Positions 1 to 8,636 of a stretch of 64,000 bases of DNA are shown here, one piece after another. Every line of letters begins with the position of its first letter. The stretch's first letter is position 1. The position numbers and the translations under genes were made by a program. The notes beneath the pieces were generated by a model, which searched no databases, was not told the origin of the DNA, and worked only from the letters and a program-made list of their open reading frames with translations. This stretch comes from Mangrovimonas futianensis. Lineage in GTDB: Bacteria > Bacteroidota > Bacteroidia > Flavobacteriales > Flavobacteriaceae. Where the stretch lies: contig NZ_JAJJNF010000003.1 of the NCBI RefSeq assembly GCF_021245805.1, positions 368,429 to 432,428 on the forward strand. Direction: 5' to 3'.

Positions 1-1
1 T

Positions 2-1519
2 AGGTATGTGAGACAGCACCCGGGAAAATCTGGTATTATTTATTGCTTGAGTAGAAAGCGGGTAGAGGAGTTGGCGCAAGTATTGCAAGTAAACGGCATT
101 AAGGCGGTGCCATATCATGCTGGTTTGGATGCCAAGACCAGAGCCAATCATCAGGATATGTTTTTGATGGAAGACGTGGATGTGGTGGTTGCAACGATTG
201 CTTTTGGAATGGGGATTGACAAGCCCGATGTGCGGTTTGTGATCCATCACGATATTCCAAAAAGTATCGAAAGTTATTATCAAGAGACTGGTAGAGCTGG
301 AAGGGACGGTGGCGAAGGCCATTGTTTGGCGTTTTATTCCTATAAAGACATTGAGAAACTAGAGAAATTTATGTCTGGGAAACCAGTCGCCGAACAGGAA
401 ATAGGACACGCCTTATTGCAAGAAGTGGTGGCTTATGCAGAAACCTCTATGTCCAGAAGGAAATTTATCCTACATTACTTTGGGGAAGAGTTTGACAACG
501 AAACAGGAGAAGGCGGTGATATGGATGACAATGTGCGTCATCCCAAAAAGAAACATGAAGCCCAGGATGATGTGGTGGTGGTTTTGGAAACCGTCTCAAA
601 AACAAATGAAAAGTATAAAGCTAAGGATTTGGTTAATGTCATTGTGGGTAAAGCCAATGCGATGATTAAATCTCATAGAACAGATGAGCAGCCTTTCTTT
701 GGAATGGGGAAAGACAAGGAGAAGTCCTATTGGATGGCTTTGGTACGTCAAATTTTGGTGGCCGGTTATCTAAATAAAGATATTGAGACTTATGGGGTTA
801 TTAAAATGAGTCCAGAAGGAAGGGCCTTTTTAAAATCTCCTGAGAGTTTTATGATGACTGAGGATCATGTGTTTGATGATTCCAGTGATGAAACGGTTGT
901 AACGGCGGCCAAAGGCGGTGGTGCTTCTACAGATGAAGTTTTGTTGGGTATGTTGAAAGACCTAAGAAAGCGTAATGCCAAGAAATTGGGAGTTCCTCCG
1001 TTTGTGATTTTTCAAGATCCGTCCCTTGAGGATATGGCATTGAAATATCCCACTTCTTTGGAGGAGCTTGGAAATGTTCATGGTGTAGGAGAAGGGAAAG
1101 CCAAAAAATATGGTCGGGATTTTGTGAGTTTGATAGCCCAATATGTGGAAGATAACGATATCACGCGTCCTGATGACATGATTGTGAAATCTACGGGGAC
1201 CAATTCTGCCCTTAAACTCTATATCATACAGAGTATCGACCGAAAATTACCTTTAGATGACATTGCTGCTGCTAAAGGGATGGATATGCCAGATTTCATC
1301 AAGGAGATGGAGGCCATTGTGTATTCAGGGACCAAACTGAACATTGATTATTGGATTGATGATGTTCTGGATGATGACCAACAGGAAGAAATCCACGAAT
1401 ATTTTATGGAATCAGAATCTGATAAGATTTCAACGGCTATAGATGAGTTTGATGGCGATTATGACGATGAGGAATTGCGATTGTACCGCATCAAATTTAT
1501 CAGTGAGGTGGCTAATTAG
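2..1519 (+). CDS. recQ: ATP-dependent DNA helicase RecQ, C-terminal part (cut by window edge)
   Basis: RecQ is a 3'-5' superfamily 2 DNA helicase acting in recombination and replication-fork repair. The reading frame is open to the left edge, so the N-terminal helicase lobe (Walker A, DEAH) lies outside and the GTG at position 8 is not the start. Visible parts, in order: second RecA-like lobe with GIIYCLSRKRVEEL, motif V (ATIAFGMGIDKPDVRFV) and motif VI (QETGRAGRDG); the RQC winged-helix region from SRRKFILHYFGEE to about residue 290; an HRDC-like domain around residues 310-390; and an acidic C-terminal tail. The RQC segment lacks the usual four zinc cysteines: the only cysteines in the fragment are in IIYCLS and GHCLAF, both in the helicase lobe. 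Family assignment is certain; the zinc loss is read directly from the sequence. Confidence 0.96.
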   Translation, partial: RYVRQHPGKSGIIYCLSRKRVEELAQVLQVNGIKAVPYHAGLDAKTRANHQDMFLMEDVDVVVATIAFGMGIDKPDVRFVIHHDIPKSIESYYQETGRAGRDGGEGHCLAFYSYKDIEKLEKFMSGKPVAEQEIGHALLQEVVAYAETSMSRRKFILHYFGEEFDNETGEGGDMDDNVRHPKKKHEAQDDVVVVLETVSKTNEKYKAKDLVNVIVGKANAMIKSHRTDEQPFFGMGKDKEKSYWMALVRQILVAGYLNKDIETYGVIKMSPEGRAFLKSPESFMMTEDHVFDDSSDETVVTAAKGGGASTDEVLLGMLKDLRKRNAKKLGVPPFVIFQDPSLEDMALKYPTSLEELGNVHGVGEGKAKKYGRDFVSLIAQYVEDNDITRPDDMIVKSTGTNSALKLYIIQSIDRKLPLDDIAAAKGMDMPDFIKEMEAIVYSGTKLNIDYWIDDVLDDDQQEEIHEYFMESESDKISTAIDEFDGDYDDEELRLYRIKFISEVAN

Positions 1520-1683
1520 TTGTTGCTGGTTTTTAGTTTTTAGTTGTTGGTTTTTGGTGGCTTTTTGATTCTGTTTGGCTCTTTACGATTAATGACAGAT
1601 AAATGTCAATAAACATTGTGTTATATGATTGATGTCAACTGAAAGAAGTTTAATCGTGAACCCAGAAGTTTTTTAGCAATTAG

Positions 1684-2283
1684 CTATTCCTTTTGTTCCA
1701 GATGGTCTTGATAATTTTGAAATATCTTTTTTAGTTGTTTCTTATACTTTTTAAACATTCCATCATAAAGCCATGGGAAATAATTGGATTCCTCATAATA
1801 TTCTAATTGGTTTAAATTGAGATTGTAAAATGCTAAAGCAATTTTTGTTTTGTAGTAAGGAGGGGTACCGCTTCCTTCTTTTCTAACATATCCCTTGGTT
1901 GTAACTTTCATTAATATTATGTGATCGTTAATACCTGTCGATCCTTGAGAATCCCAATTAGAATATAGCGTTACTTCTTGATTTTGGGTTTCTAATGATT
2001 TAAAAAAACGATCCACATCATTCTCAGAGATTTTTAAACTTTCGAGCTTTTCTTGAGATAAAACATTCTGCACATGATAAGTTTTATAGTCCTTTTTAAA
2101 TATGGAATCTATAGATTGGCTATGTAATTCATTGAATCGCTTAAAAATTACATTTGGACTCTCTTTTAGATGGAGATATATAGGCTCAAAAGCTGTAAAA
2201 TCAGAAACTGTTTCGCTTTTTTGACCCAATGATATTGTTTGACATGTTATGCTAAAAATAAATAATAAGAATAGGTGTTTCAT
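1684..2283 (-). CDS. Exported protein of unknown function
   Basis: A 199-residue protein that I do not recognise. Residues 1-20 form a Sec signal peptide (Lys at 2, hydrophobic core LFLLFIFSITC, likely cleavage after GQ), so the product is probably periplasmic. The mature part is mixed charged/aromatic with a lysine-rich C-terminus (KKYKKQLKKIF) and contains no cysteine or metal-ligand cluster. It lies tail-to-tail with recQ and is the last of a run of same-strand genes encoding mostly exported proteins. The 32-bp gap to the upstream pirin gene allows co-transcription. Start chosen at the ATG giving the signal peptide. Confidence 0.75.
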   Translation of the reverse strand: MKHLFLLFIFSITCQTISLGQKSETVSDFTAFEPIYLHLKESPNVIFKRFNELHSQSIDSIFKKDYKTYHVQNVLSQEKLESLKISENDVDRFFKSLETQNQEVTLYSNWDSQGSTGINDHIILMKVTTKGYVRKEGSGTPPYYKTKIALAFYNLNLNQLEYYEESNYFPWLYDGMFKKYKKQLKKIFQNYQDHLEQKE

Positions 2284-2315
2284 GTTTTGGGGTTCTTTAT
2301 ATTTTGATTTTAAAA

Positions 2316-3221
2316 TTAGTTGTTCCTATTAAACTTATACTCAGGAAGGGGCACATATTCTTCTGAGTCACCAGGTATTTTTGGGAAGGCTTCTAAGTTT
2401 TGTTCTTTCCAGTTGGCTTTGGCATGCTCCAAAATAGCTTTATCAGAGTTGACGAAATTCCAAAACATGAAGCGCTCCTCTTCAAATGGTTCGCCACCAA
2501 AAAGATATAAGGTGGTTTCCCCATTGGTTTCAAATTCACATAATGTTGCTTCTTTGGCAATTAACAATTGTTTGGTGCCGTATGTGTTGTTTTCAATAGT
2601 GATACTACCCTCTAAAACATACATACCCACCTCGCCATAAAGTTGGTCGCCAATCTTAATTTTTTGCGCTGATTGGGTTTTTATTTCCAAAAAATATAAC
2701 GGACTGTGTACTGGTACAGGTGAGGTTTTATCACCGAGCTTACCTGCAATTAACTTGTAGGAAACGTCATGTTCGTCCCACGTTGGAATATCTTCTTTGC
2801 TGATATGGTAGAAGGAGGGATCTGATTGCTCCAATTCCTTGGGTAACCCAATCCAAATTTGGAGTCCGTGTAAAAATTTGTCTTTTTGTCTCAGGTATTC
2901 TGGTGTTCGCTCTGAATGTACCACACCTTTTCCGGCAGTCATCCAGTTGACTTCTCCCGGTTTGATTTCTATGGCATTGCCCAAACTGTCTCTATGAAAA
3001 ATGGCTCCTTCAAATAGATAGGTAAGTGTAGAGAGCCCGATATGGGGGTGTGGCGGCACGTCTAGATTTTTATAAGACTCCAAACAGGCTGGTCCCATGT
3101 GGTCAATAAACACAAACGGACCTACCGCTCGTTTATGTCTGAAGGGGAGAAGTCTTCCCACCATAAAATTGCCAATATCAGCTGCTTTTTCTTCTAAAAT
3201 TAGTCCGACGTTAGATTGCAT
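2316..3221 (-). CDS. Pirin family protein (cupin, probable quercetinase-like)
   Basis: Pirins are two-domain cupins binding one iron; bacterial members include quercetin 2,3-dioxygenases and redox-linked regulators, and the substrate cannot be predicted from sequence. The N-terminal motif GPFVFIDHMGP sits at residues 34-44. The metal ligands are all present: H58 and H60 in VPPHPHIGL, H102 and E104 in VVHSERTP. Glycine-rich cupin strands (LFEGAIFHRDS, GEVNWMTAGKGVVHSE) follow the family pattern, and the second pirin cupin covers roughly 165-265. Length (301 aa) is normal. No signal peptide, so cytoplasmic, unlike most of its neighbours in this block. Confidence 0.93.
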   Translation of the reverse strand: MQSNVGLILEEKAADIGNFMVGRLLPFRHKRAVGPFVFIDHMGPACLESYKNLDVPPHPHIGLSTLTYLFEGAIFHRDSLGNAIEIKPGEVNWMTAGKGVVHSERTPEYLRQKDKFLHGLQIWIGLPKELEQSDPSFYHISKEDIPTWDEHDVSYKLIAGKLGDKTSPVPVHSPLYFLEIKTQSAQKIKIGDQLYGEVGMYVLEGSITIENNTYGTKQLLIAKEATLCEFETNGETTLYLFGGEPFEEERFMFWNFVNSDKAILEHAKANWKEQNLEAFPKIPGDSEEYVPLPEYKFNRNN

Positions 3222-3392
3222 ACCTTGGTTTTCCTTTTGAAAGTGACACCATAAAAATAGTGGAATCGTGAGATTTTGTATGAATGTATTTTACAGTTTT
3301 AAAGTTAGTATTTTTATGTAAAATATTTACAATAGAATAACTTCCTGCTAGGTATACTGGGAAGGTGAGATTCATGCCAAGTTAAAAGGACT

Positions 3393-3905
3393 TTAGTTTG
3401 ATATATTATTTGTTATTATAATATCAATCACAAGTTCGTTCTTTTCAGAATCTACTATATCATCAATTCTAGTCCAATACTTAATATCTTTGCCTCTAAA
3501 ACTCTTTAATTGTTCAAAACTCACTTCTTGGTCATTTAACAAATAAATCCACTTTGGTGGTGTTCCACAATGTAAAGTTTTGAATTTAGTAATTTCGATT
3601 ACACCATTTTTTGAATCTTCCCCCCAAATCCTTTTTAAGTATTCTGAACCTTTGGGAATGATGCTTAAGCTATTAGAATTAATTGTTTTAAACTCAAAAT
3701 TTTCCATATCTATTTCTGAGAGCAAACCAATGGGTTTAGCGTCTAAAAGGATTAAAGGGTCTTTTTCAATAAGTCCTTTTTTGATAGCATTTGTGCAGTA
3801 AGTTTCTAAATCTACATCGCTACTTTTTACTTGTTTTGATTTGCATGAAACTAAAACAGTTACTAAAAGGAAGCCTATAAATACCTTAACATTCATTTTT
3901 TCCAT
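3393..3905 (-). CDS. Small lipoprotein with a TonB-plug-like segment
   Basis: A 170-residue predicted lipoprotein: residues 1-20 form a type II signal peptide (lipobox LVSC, lipidated C21). Residues 49-108 read DPLILLDAKPIG ... YLKRIWGEDSKNGVIEITKF. This resembles, at both ends, the plug domain of TonB-dependent receptors of the SusC type, where an 'IDG-P' strand is followed by a '-YG...A-NGVI-I-TK' strand. No barrel follows, so this would be a free-standing mini-plug. The similarity is my reading and is not a database hit. Two cysteines lie in the mature part (C37 and C113). MEKM was taken as start; the internal Met4 is equally possible. Confidence 0.72.
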   Translation of the reverse strand: MEKMNVKVFIGFLLVTVLVSCKSKQVKSSDVDLETYCTNAIKKGLIEKDPLILLDAKPIGLLSEIDMENFEFKTINSNSLSIIPKGSEYLKRIWGEDSKNGVIEITKFKTLHCGTPPKWIYLLNDQEVSFEQLKSFRGKDIKYWTRIDDIVDSEKNELVIDIIITNNISN

Positions 3906-4118
3906 TTCGACTAAATTATCTAATCAGATTGCCAAAATGAAATCGGAATTAGTAAAAGCTTGTTTTTAATTAGGGAATAGGTAATTATTGGCTAGGAAAG
4001 GGGTTGGTTAATCAGTATAAAATATGGTAATTCTTTGGGTTTTGAGGTTGTGCAACACTAAGGGCAACCTCTTTGAGTGAGCCTTATTCCTCATTGCAAC
4101 GATTACATAAGTTGGTTT

Positions 4119-4649
4119 TTAATTAACCAATTGTTCTAATCTTTGCCACAAAAATTTCTTATCAAATTCAGCTAAACATGAAATATATCTTCCAGTATCG
4201 GAAACGAGAACATATCCACTACATGGCGGATGCTCTTTGAAAAAAGTTTTTTCTATTATTTCATTCGGATCTTTTTTCCAGTCCTTAAATCCATCATTCC
4301 TTTGAAACAAGCCTGTAGAATCTTTATAAACATAAAGAATATTTGAGGGCTTTATTTTATTAATCCCTATTTCCATTTGATTGTACCAAACTTCTGTAGA
4401 TTGTCTTGTTGAAGTACCCGATGAGTTACATTTATCCTTTCCTGGATAGTATATAATTACCAATGGTTTATGGGAATCAATTCTTATATTACCATTTTGC
4501 TGCAAAACAGAATCTATAATACTTCTATTCAATTGTCCAAACCTCTCAGCAGGATATACTTTTTTTACAGCTTCATCCGATTTTTTTTTAGTTGAACAAG
4601 AAATCAATACTTGTAACAATAAAAGCAATAAAAATATCTTCTTAATCAT
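4119..4649 (-). CDS. Lipoprotein of unknown function
   Basis: The start is placed at the ATG at 4649, giving 176 residues beginning MIKKIFLLLLLLQ; a longer reading adds eleven residues ahead of an otherwise perfect signal peptide and is unlikely. Lipobox LISC gives a lipid-anchored protein. The mature domain has a hydrophobic strand ending in YYPGKDKCNSSG and later cysteines in HPPCSGY and YISCLAE, so it may hold a disulphide. I do not recognise the family. It sits in the same-strand run of exported proteins, separated from both neighbours by roughly 200 bp without an evident terminator. Confidence 0.72.
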   Translation of the reverse strand: MIKKIFLLLLLLQVLISCSTKKKSDEAVKKVYPAERFGQLNRSIIDSVLQQNGNIRIDSHKPLVIIYYPGKDKCNSSGTSTRQSTEVWYNQMEIGINKIKPSNILYVYKDSTGLFQRNDGFKDWKKDPNEIIEKTFFKEHPPCSGYVLVSDTGRYISCLAEFDKKFLWQRLEQLVN

Positions 4650-4847
4650 TCGATAATTATGAGTTTCAGTATTCACAACCAAGTTAGTAATTTTGTGAGG
4701 ATTTTCAACTTCGGAGCCGAATCAAACTGAAGGCAATTATTTTTGATTTAACATGTTACAAGTCATGGGATCCTACTACTACAGACCTTTAATAGTTAAA
4801 ACCCATTGCAAACTTTCCTTGAGGGTTCAGAATCTCCTTTTTAATTT

Positions 4848-5363
4848 TTAAGGTTTATGTACTTCCAACTCAATTTCAATCATAAATTCAGGAAGTGCCA
4901 ATTCCTTAACCCCAAGCCAAGAACCTGTGGGGAAACCATTTTTGTAAATTTCAGCTCGATATGCAGATTTTTCCAGCATTAAGGGCATATTTGTTGTAAA
5001 AATGTTTTCTACCACTACATCATCAAATGTACAGCCGTAATGCTTTAAAATCTTTTCTAAATCGGAGTAGCAGTTTTTCATTTGTTGCTCCAAATCGCCA
5101 ATGGCAGTGGGATTTCCCTCATCGTCCATACTGACTGCTCCCGAAATTTTTATATCATTTCCAATTTTCACTGCATGCGAATAGCCATATGCTTTTTCTA
5201 CCTCAGGTCGCAAAAGGAAATATTCTGGTTTTTCCGATTTTACGATTATTTCTTTTTCAATTGTTTTGGGTTCTTCTTTTTGTTTTTGCTCGCAACTTTG
5301 AAAGTTTAAGGTTAGAATGATAAGGGTAGCAAATAAAGTCAGTTGGTTGGTTGCTTTTTTCAT
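4848..5363 (-). CDS. RidA (YjgF/YER057c/UK114) family lipoprotein, atypical
   Basis: RidA proteins are small trimers; the archetype hydrolyses reactive enamines/imines in the cytoplasm. Here a 171-residue protein carries an N-terminal lipoprotein signal (hydrophobic core LTLFATLIILTL, lipobox FQSC, C24) and a Lys/Glu-rich linker before a complete RidA-like domain at about 48-170 (YSHAVKIGNDIKISGAV, LEKILKHYGCTFDDVV, FMIEIELEVHK). Where archetypal RidA has the catalytic arginine (pattern PAR-S/T), this protein reads FPTGSWLGV, so the arginine is absent and deaminase activity is doubtful. Export plus loss of that residue points to a binding or different catalytic role. Confidence 0.85.
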   Translation of the reverse strand: MKKATNQLTLFATLIILTLNFQSCEQKQKEEPKTIEKEIIVKSEKPEYFLLRPEVEKAYGYSHAVKIGNDIKISGAVSMDDEGNPTAIGDLEQQMKNCYSDLEKILKHYGCTFDDVVVENIFTTNMPLMLEKSAYRAEIYKNGFPTGSWLGVKELALPEFMIEIELEVHKP

Positions 5364-5520
5364 AATTCAAATGGTTTAGTGCCTACTTTGGTCGGTTTTC
5401 GGCTATCCCGTTTTCACGCGAAGTTTGGGTTATCGGTATAATGTATAACAGTTTTATGCAGGGGAGAATCGGGTTCGTCTAAAGGTAACTATTTTTATTT
5501 TAACTTCTTAGGTTCAAAAA

Positions 5521-5538
5521 CATCGTGTAAGCACGATG
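5521..5538. repeat. Short perfect hairpin next to dispersed repeat copy 1
   Basis: CATCGTG, a TAAG loop, then CACGATG: a 7-bp perfect stem lying immediately upstream of the first copy of the double-hairpin repeat. It is in the spacer between the RidA-like and M3 peptidase genes. It has no T-run on either side, so it is not an intrinsic terminator. Confidence 0.6.
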
Positions 5539-5616
5539 TCACCCTGAATTTATTTCAGGAGCTAAACGTCAATCTTAATCCTCACAACCAGATGCTGAAA
5601 CAAGTTCAGCATGACA
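5537..5616 (+). repeat. REP-like double-hairpin repeat, copy 1
   Basis: An 80-bp intergenic element starting TGTCACCCTGAA and ending TTCAGCATGACA. It contains two stem-loops: CCTGAA (5543-5548) with TTCAGG (5554-5559), and GCTGAA (5594-5599) with TTCAGC (5605-5610). The outer ends are themselves near-inverted. Related copies in the same orientation lie at 7950-8030 and 8637-8716. This is the best preserved of the three. It lies within the 301-bp gap 5364-5664, which otherwise shows no gene. Confidence 0.85.
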
Positions 5617-5664
5617 GAATGCTTTTTATTAGACACATTGTTCTGCAAAGAATTTTTAACTTCT

Positions 5665-7731
5665 TTACTTTAAGCCCAGGTTCTCTATATAAGCCTTGTT
5701 ATTGGAGGGTCTTCCCAAAAACTCCTCAACAGCTGAAACCATATCCCTTTGCCCACCGTTGGCTAGTATAAGCTGTCTATATCTCATTCCCGTTTCGGTA
5801 TCTCTTAAACCATTTTGCTTAAATGCCGTAAACATATCTTGAGCGTATACTTCAGACCATAAATAGCCATAGGTATAAACAGGATGGGTGTTAATATGAA
5901 TCCAACTGGCTTGTGGATGTGTCCCCTCAATATAACCATTTAAAGTGCCCATTTTGGCGTCAAGGTCTTGCCATAGCTTATCTGTGTTTAATGGATCATT
6001 GGGGTTATAGGAATCATATAAATTCATGTCATATAGCGCATACCTTATAGTTCCTTGAGCACTTAAACCAGAAAATACGTTTTTAGCATGTAACTTACTT
6101 TCAAATAAGGTTTTAGGAAATGCGTCCCCCGTTTCATAGTGTTTGGCAAAAGCGCTTATTATATCATAATCATCAACCCAGTTTTCAAAAATTTGTGACA
6201 TGGCTTCAACAAAATCAGCTTTTGGATAGGCCAACGAGCTATAATCACCATTGTAAGACATACAGTCTACAATGTGACCAAATTCATGAAATAAGGTATT
6301 TAATTCTCCAAAACTTAATAAAGAAGGCAGATTTTCAGTAGGCTTATTAAAGTTCCCCAAAAGCATCGCTACAGGAACCTCCTGACCATTTGTAAACGTT
6401 CTGCCAGAAGTTAAAGGCACAGCATAGAACCAAGTTTCTTTATTTGGTCTTGGATATAAATCTAAATAAAATCGACCTTTTAACTGATCGTTTTCATAAA
6501 CTTCATACATGGTCACATCTTCGTGCCAAACGGACGGATTTTGTACCTTTTTAAACTCTAATCCTAAAAGTTCTTGGTATAATGCCATCATGCCTTCCAA
6601 ACAGGCATCCATGGGTAAATAATCACGCATTTTTTCATAATCAACATCATATTTTATTTTTAAATGCTGATTGATGTAATAACCCATATCCCATGGATTA
6701 ATTGAACTTTTGTCATCAGGTGTGTGCTTATCTTCGTTTCTTACTGACTTTAATAAGTCAATTTCCTGAAGTGCTTTCGATTTCGACTCTACTACCAGAT
6801 TATCCAGAAAATTCCAGACACGTTTTGGTGTCTTGGCCATTTTTGACTGTAGGTTATATTCCGCATACGATTTGTAGCCCATTATTTGAGCTAGTTGATA
6901 GCGTTTGCTAATTAGAGAATCAAGAATCGGTAGGTTTTGATCTGCCGCGATATTGCTCTTTTTTACGATATAAGCTTTTCTAACGTCACTAGATGTCGCG
7001 TTATTCATAATTTGGCTGGAAGTAGCATTGATAACAGGAATTTCATAGCTGCCATCTTCTAATCTGTAGGTATCTTTAAAATTTTCAGGCAATCCGTCTA
7101 CTTCTTGTTCATTTAAAACCAAGCTTTCTTGGGCCGTATTCATGTTTGTGGTGAATTTTGCCGATAGTTCTTTAATTTCTAAAGAAAGCTTTTTAAAGGT
7201 TGCTAAATCTTTCGGATTTAAATTAACACCAGATTGCGCGAACTCCTCTAAAGTACGTTCAATGAGCATTTTTTTTGGTCCCTGAATGGTTTTACCTTCT
7301 TCAGATTCCACGAAAGCTTGAAACTTGTTATAAATAGCTCTGTCTGAACTAATATCAGTAAAAAGCGAATCTATTTTTTGTGAGCCTTCAAGTCCTTTTG
7401 CTCTGGTAATAGAGTCTGTTGAAACCCAATACATCATATGGGCATTGCTGTATGCTTTTCCTAAACTATTTGAAATTTCGTCATAAGCTCCAAATGTGGA
7501 TTCAAAACTTACTTTATCAGTTGACTTTAATTTTTCAAAATCAATGTTGGCATTGTGAATCATGGCATCTACGTAGGATTCAATATGGTCTCCAGTAACT
7601 TTTGCATAATCGAAAGGTTCATTTAGAGAGACATTAAAAGGATTGTCTGCAGACATTTGTAATTTTTCTGGTTTTTGGGCAGAGGAGCAACCAATTAATA
7701 AGGTTGTAAAAAGAAGTAAATGAAGTTTCAT
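5665..7731 (-). CDS. dcp: M3 family zinc oligopeptidase / dipeptidyl carboxypeptidase, lipoprotein
   Basis: A thimet-oligopeptidase-like zinc peptidase that trims short peptides, Dcp releasing C-terminal dipeptides. The product has 688 residues, the usual Dcp length. The N-terminus is a lipoprotein signal (LLFTTLLIGC, then SSAQKP), placing it in the periplasm or on the outer membrane, whereas E. coli Dcp lacks such a signal. The catalytic motif HEFGH spans residues 482-486 (FHEFGHIVD), with the third ligand expected in the following helix (FVEAMSQIFENW). Downstream GTHPQASWIHINTHPVYTYGYLWSEVYAQDMF matches the Dcp substrate-binding region. Spacers on both sides carry repeats. A peptide-scavenging role fits the neighbouring exported proteins, but no operon is evident. 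Confidence 0.93.
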   Translation of the reverse strand: MKLHLLLFTTLLIGCSSAQKPEKLQMSADNPFNVSLNEPFDYAKVTGDHIESYVDAMIHNANIDFEKLKSTDKVSFESTFGAYDEISNSLGKAYSNAHMMYWVSTDSITRAKGLEGSQKIDSLFTDISSDRAIYNKFQAFVESEEGKTIQGPKKMLIERTLEEFAQSGVNLNPKDLATFKKLSLEIKELSAKFTTNMNTAQESLVLNEQEVDGLPENFKDTYRLEDGSYEIPVINATSSQIMNNATSSDVRKAYIVKKSNIAADQNLPILDSLISKRYQLAQIMGYKSYAEYNLQSKMAKTPKRVWNFLDNLVVESKSKALQEIDLLKSVRNEDKHTPDDKSSINPWDMGYYINQHLKIKYDVDYEKMRDYLPMDACLEGMMALYQELLGLEFKKVQNPSVWHEDVTMYEVYENDQLKGRFYLDLYPRPNKETWFYAVPLTSGRTFTNGQEVPVAMLLGNFNKPTENLPSLLSFGELNTLFHEFGHIVDCMSYNGDYSSLAYPKADFVEAMSQIFENWVDDYDIISAFAKHYETGDAFPKTLFESKLHAKNVFSGLSAQGTIRYALYDMNLYDSYNPNDPLNTDKLWQDLDAKMGTLNGYIEGTHPQASWIHINTHPVYTYGYLWSEVYAQDMFTAFKQNGLRDTETGMRYRQLILANGGQRDMVSAVEEFLGRPSNNKAYIENLGLK

Positions 7732-7767
7732 AATGAGTTATGTTAGATGTTGTTATAAAGGCGCAGA

Positions 7768-7789
7768 ACGGTTTTGTGTTGGGTTTGGA
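7768..7789. repeat. AACG(G/C)TTTGTGTAT-type intergenic motif, diverged copy
   Basis: Reads AACGGTTTTGTGTTGGGTTT on the plus strand, about 40 bp upstream of the start of the minus-strand M3 peptidase gene. It resembles the motifs at 10132 and 12782, with an extra T and two changes. All three sit just 5' of a minus-strand gene in the accessory block. Confidence 0.5.
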
Positions 7790-7949
7790 TGCGCCATATT
7801 TCCGCAGGACTTTTCCTGCCGTAACTCTAATATAGTAAATCGCAATGGATTACGATGAGGTATTCAGTAGTAATGATTTGTTGGACAATGGGTTGTGGCG
7901 TGTTTTATTAAATATATACTCCTGAACAACTAAACTTCCTACTAGTTAC

Positions 7950-8030
7950 TGTCACCCTGAATTTATTTCATGGTCTATAATTCAAGTTTTGGTTGTCACA
8001 ATAAGATGCTGAAACAAGTTCAGAATGACA
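7950..8030 (+). repeat. REP-like double-hairpin repeat, copy 2
   Basis: An 81-bp relative of the element at 5537, sharing TGTCACCCTGAATTTATTTC at its left end and GATGCTGAAACAAGTTCAG followed by ATGACAGAA at its right end; the flanking TTTTTATT(A/G)GACAC is also shared. Its first hairpin is damaged (TTCATG instead of TTCAGG) and its second carries one mismatch. Confidence 0.82.
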
Positions 8031-8054
8031 GAAGACTTTTTATTGGACACGACG

Positions 8055-8546
8055 TTATAACCAGTTTTTATTATTCAGTTTTGGGTCAATATTTATATAG
8101 TCAAGCAATACTATATTTAATTGGTTATTTTTCATTCCGTCAACCACTATGCCGTAATACAATTCGTCCGAGTTTTCTGGTTGATCAATTGTTTGTTGAT
8201 GATTGGAATTTTTAAACCACCACGACAGATATTTTGAAGTATTCCAATCTGATTTGGTTTGATTATTTTCGTCAGCTCCATATTGGCTTATTATCAATTC
8301 AATAATCTTTTTCATCTTATCGGAGTTTATATCTTTGGAAATTAACTCCAAATGACGAACATTTCCGTCAAATAGTGTTATTTGAAATTGGTCAAATAAA
8401 TCTAAAAATTTTGATTCCAAATCAAAAAGTAAATAATTCCGAGTATCATTTTGGTCGGTTTTTAAGTCAGATTTGAATAGAGAATTTTGATAAAGGAAAT
8501 CAATATCAATTTGTAATAATTCTTTTATGTTCTTAGGGTTTTTCAA
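8055..8546 (-). CDS. Protein of unknown function
   Basis: A 163-residue acidic/Asn-rich protein without signal peptide or membrane segment, so probably cytoplasmic, in contrast to most of its neighbours. I do not recognise a family. Visible features are an N-terminal helical part (IKELLQIDIDFLYQ), a central FDQFQITLFDGNVRHLELIS segment and an aromatic KYLSWWFKNSNHQ stretch before the C-terminus. The gene is very AT-rich and flanked on both sides by copies of the same dispersed repeat (7950-8030 and 8637-8716), as expected of a gene carried on a mobile or exchangeable segment. No partner gene is apparent. Confidence 0.65.
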   Translation of the reverse strand: MKNPKNIKELLQIDIDFLYQNSLFKSDLKTDQNDTRNYLLFDLESKFLDLFDQFQITLFDGNVRHLELISKDINSDKMKKIIELIISQYGADENNQTKSDWNTSKYLSWWFKNSNHQQTIDQPENSDELYYGIVVDGMKNNQLNIVLLDYINIDPKLNNKNWL

Positions 8547-8636
8547 AATTGGGTGCTATAAGCAAATAAACACGTCAATGGATTAAATTTTATTAGAGAT
8601 ACTCCTAAAATAGAGAAATTCCATAATACACCAGCT

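Larger units (their letters stand above)
7732..8054. other. 323-bp intergenic stretch with two repeat families
   Basis: No convincing gene is seen between the M3 peptidase start and the next minus-strand gene. The stretch holds an AACGGTTT-type leader motif (7768-7789) just upstream of the peptidase gene and copy 2 of the double-hairpin repeat (7950-8030). An open frame from 7970 on the plus strand runs antisense into the next gene and is treated as spurious. Confidence 0.6.

Noticed and set aside
1520..1683. Small RNA or gene in the T/G-rich stretch after recQ
   Set aside because: The sequence is a low-complexity series of TTTTTAGTTGTTGG-like repeats with no open frame, promoter or terminator signal.
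4044..4071. GAGGTTG/CAACCTC hairpin as a terminator
   Set aside because: The stem is 7 bp with a 14-base loop and no T-run on either strand; not supported as a terminator.
7970..8215. Plus-strand 81-codon ORF
   Set aside because: It starts inside a dispersed repeat and runs antisense through the 3' third of the minus-strand gene at 8055-8546; no family features.
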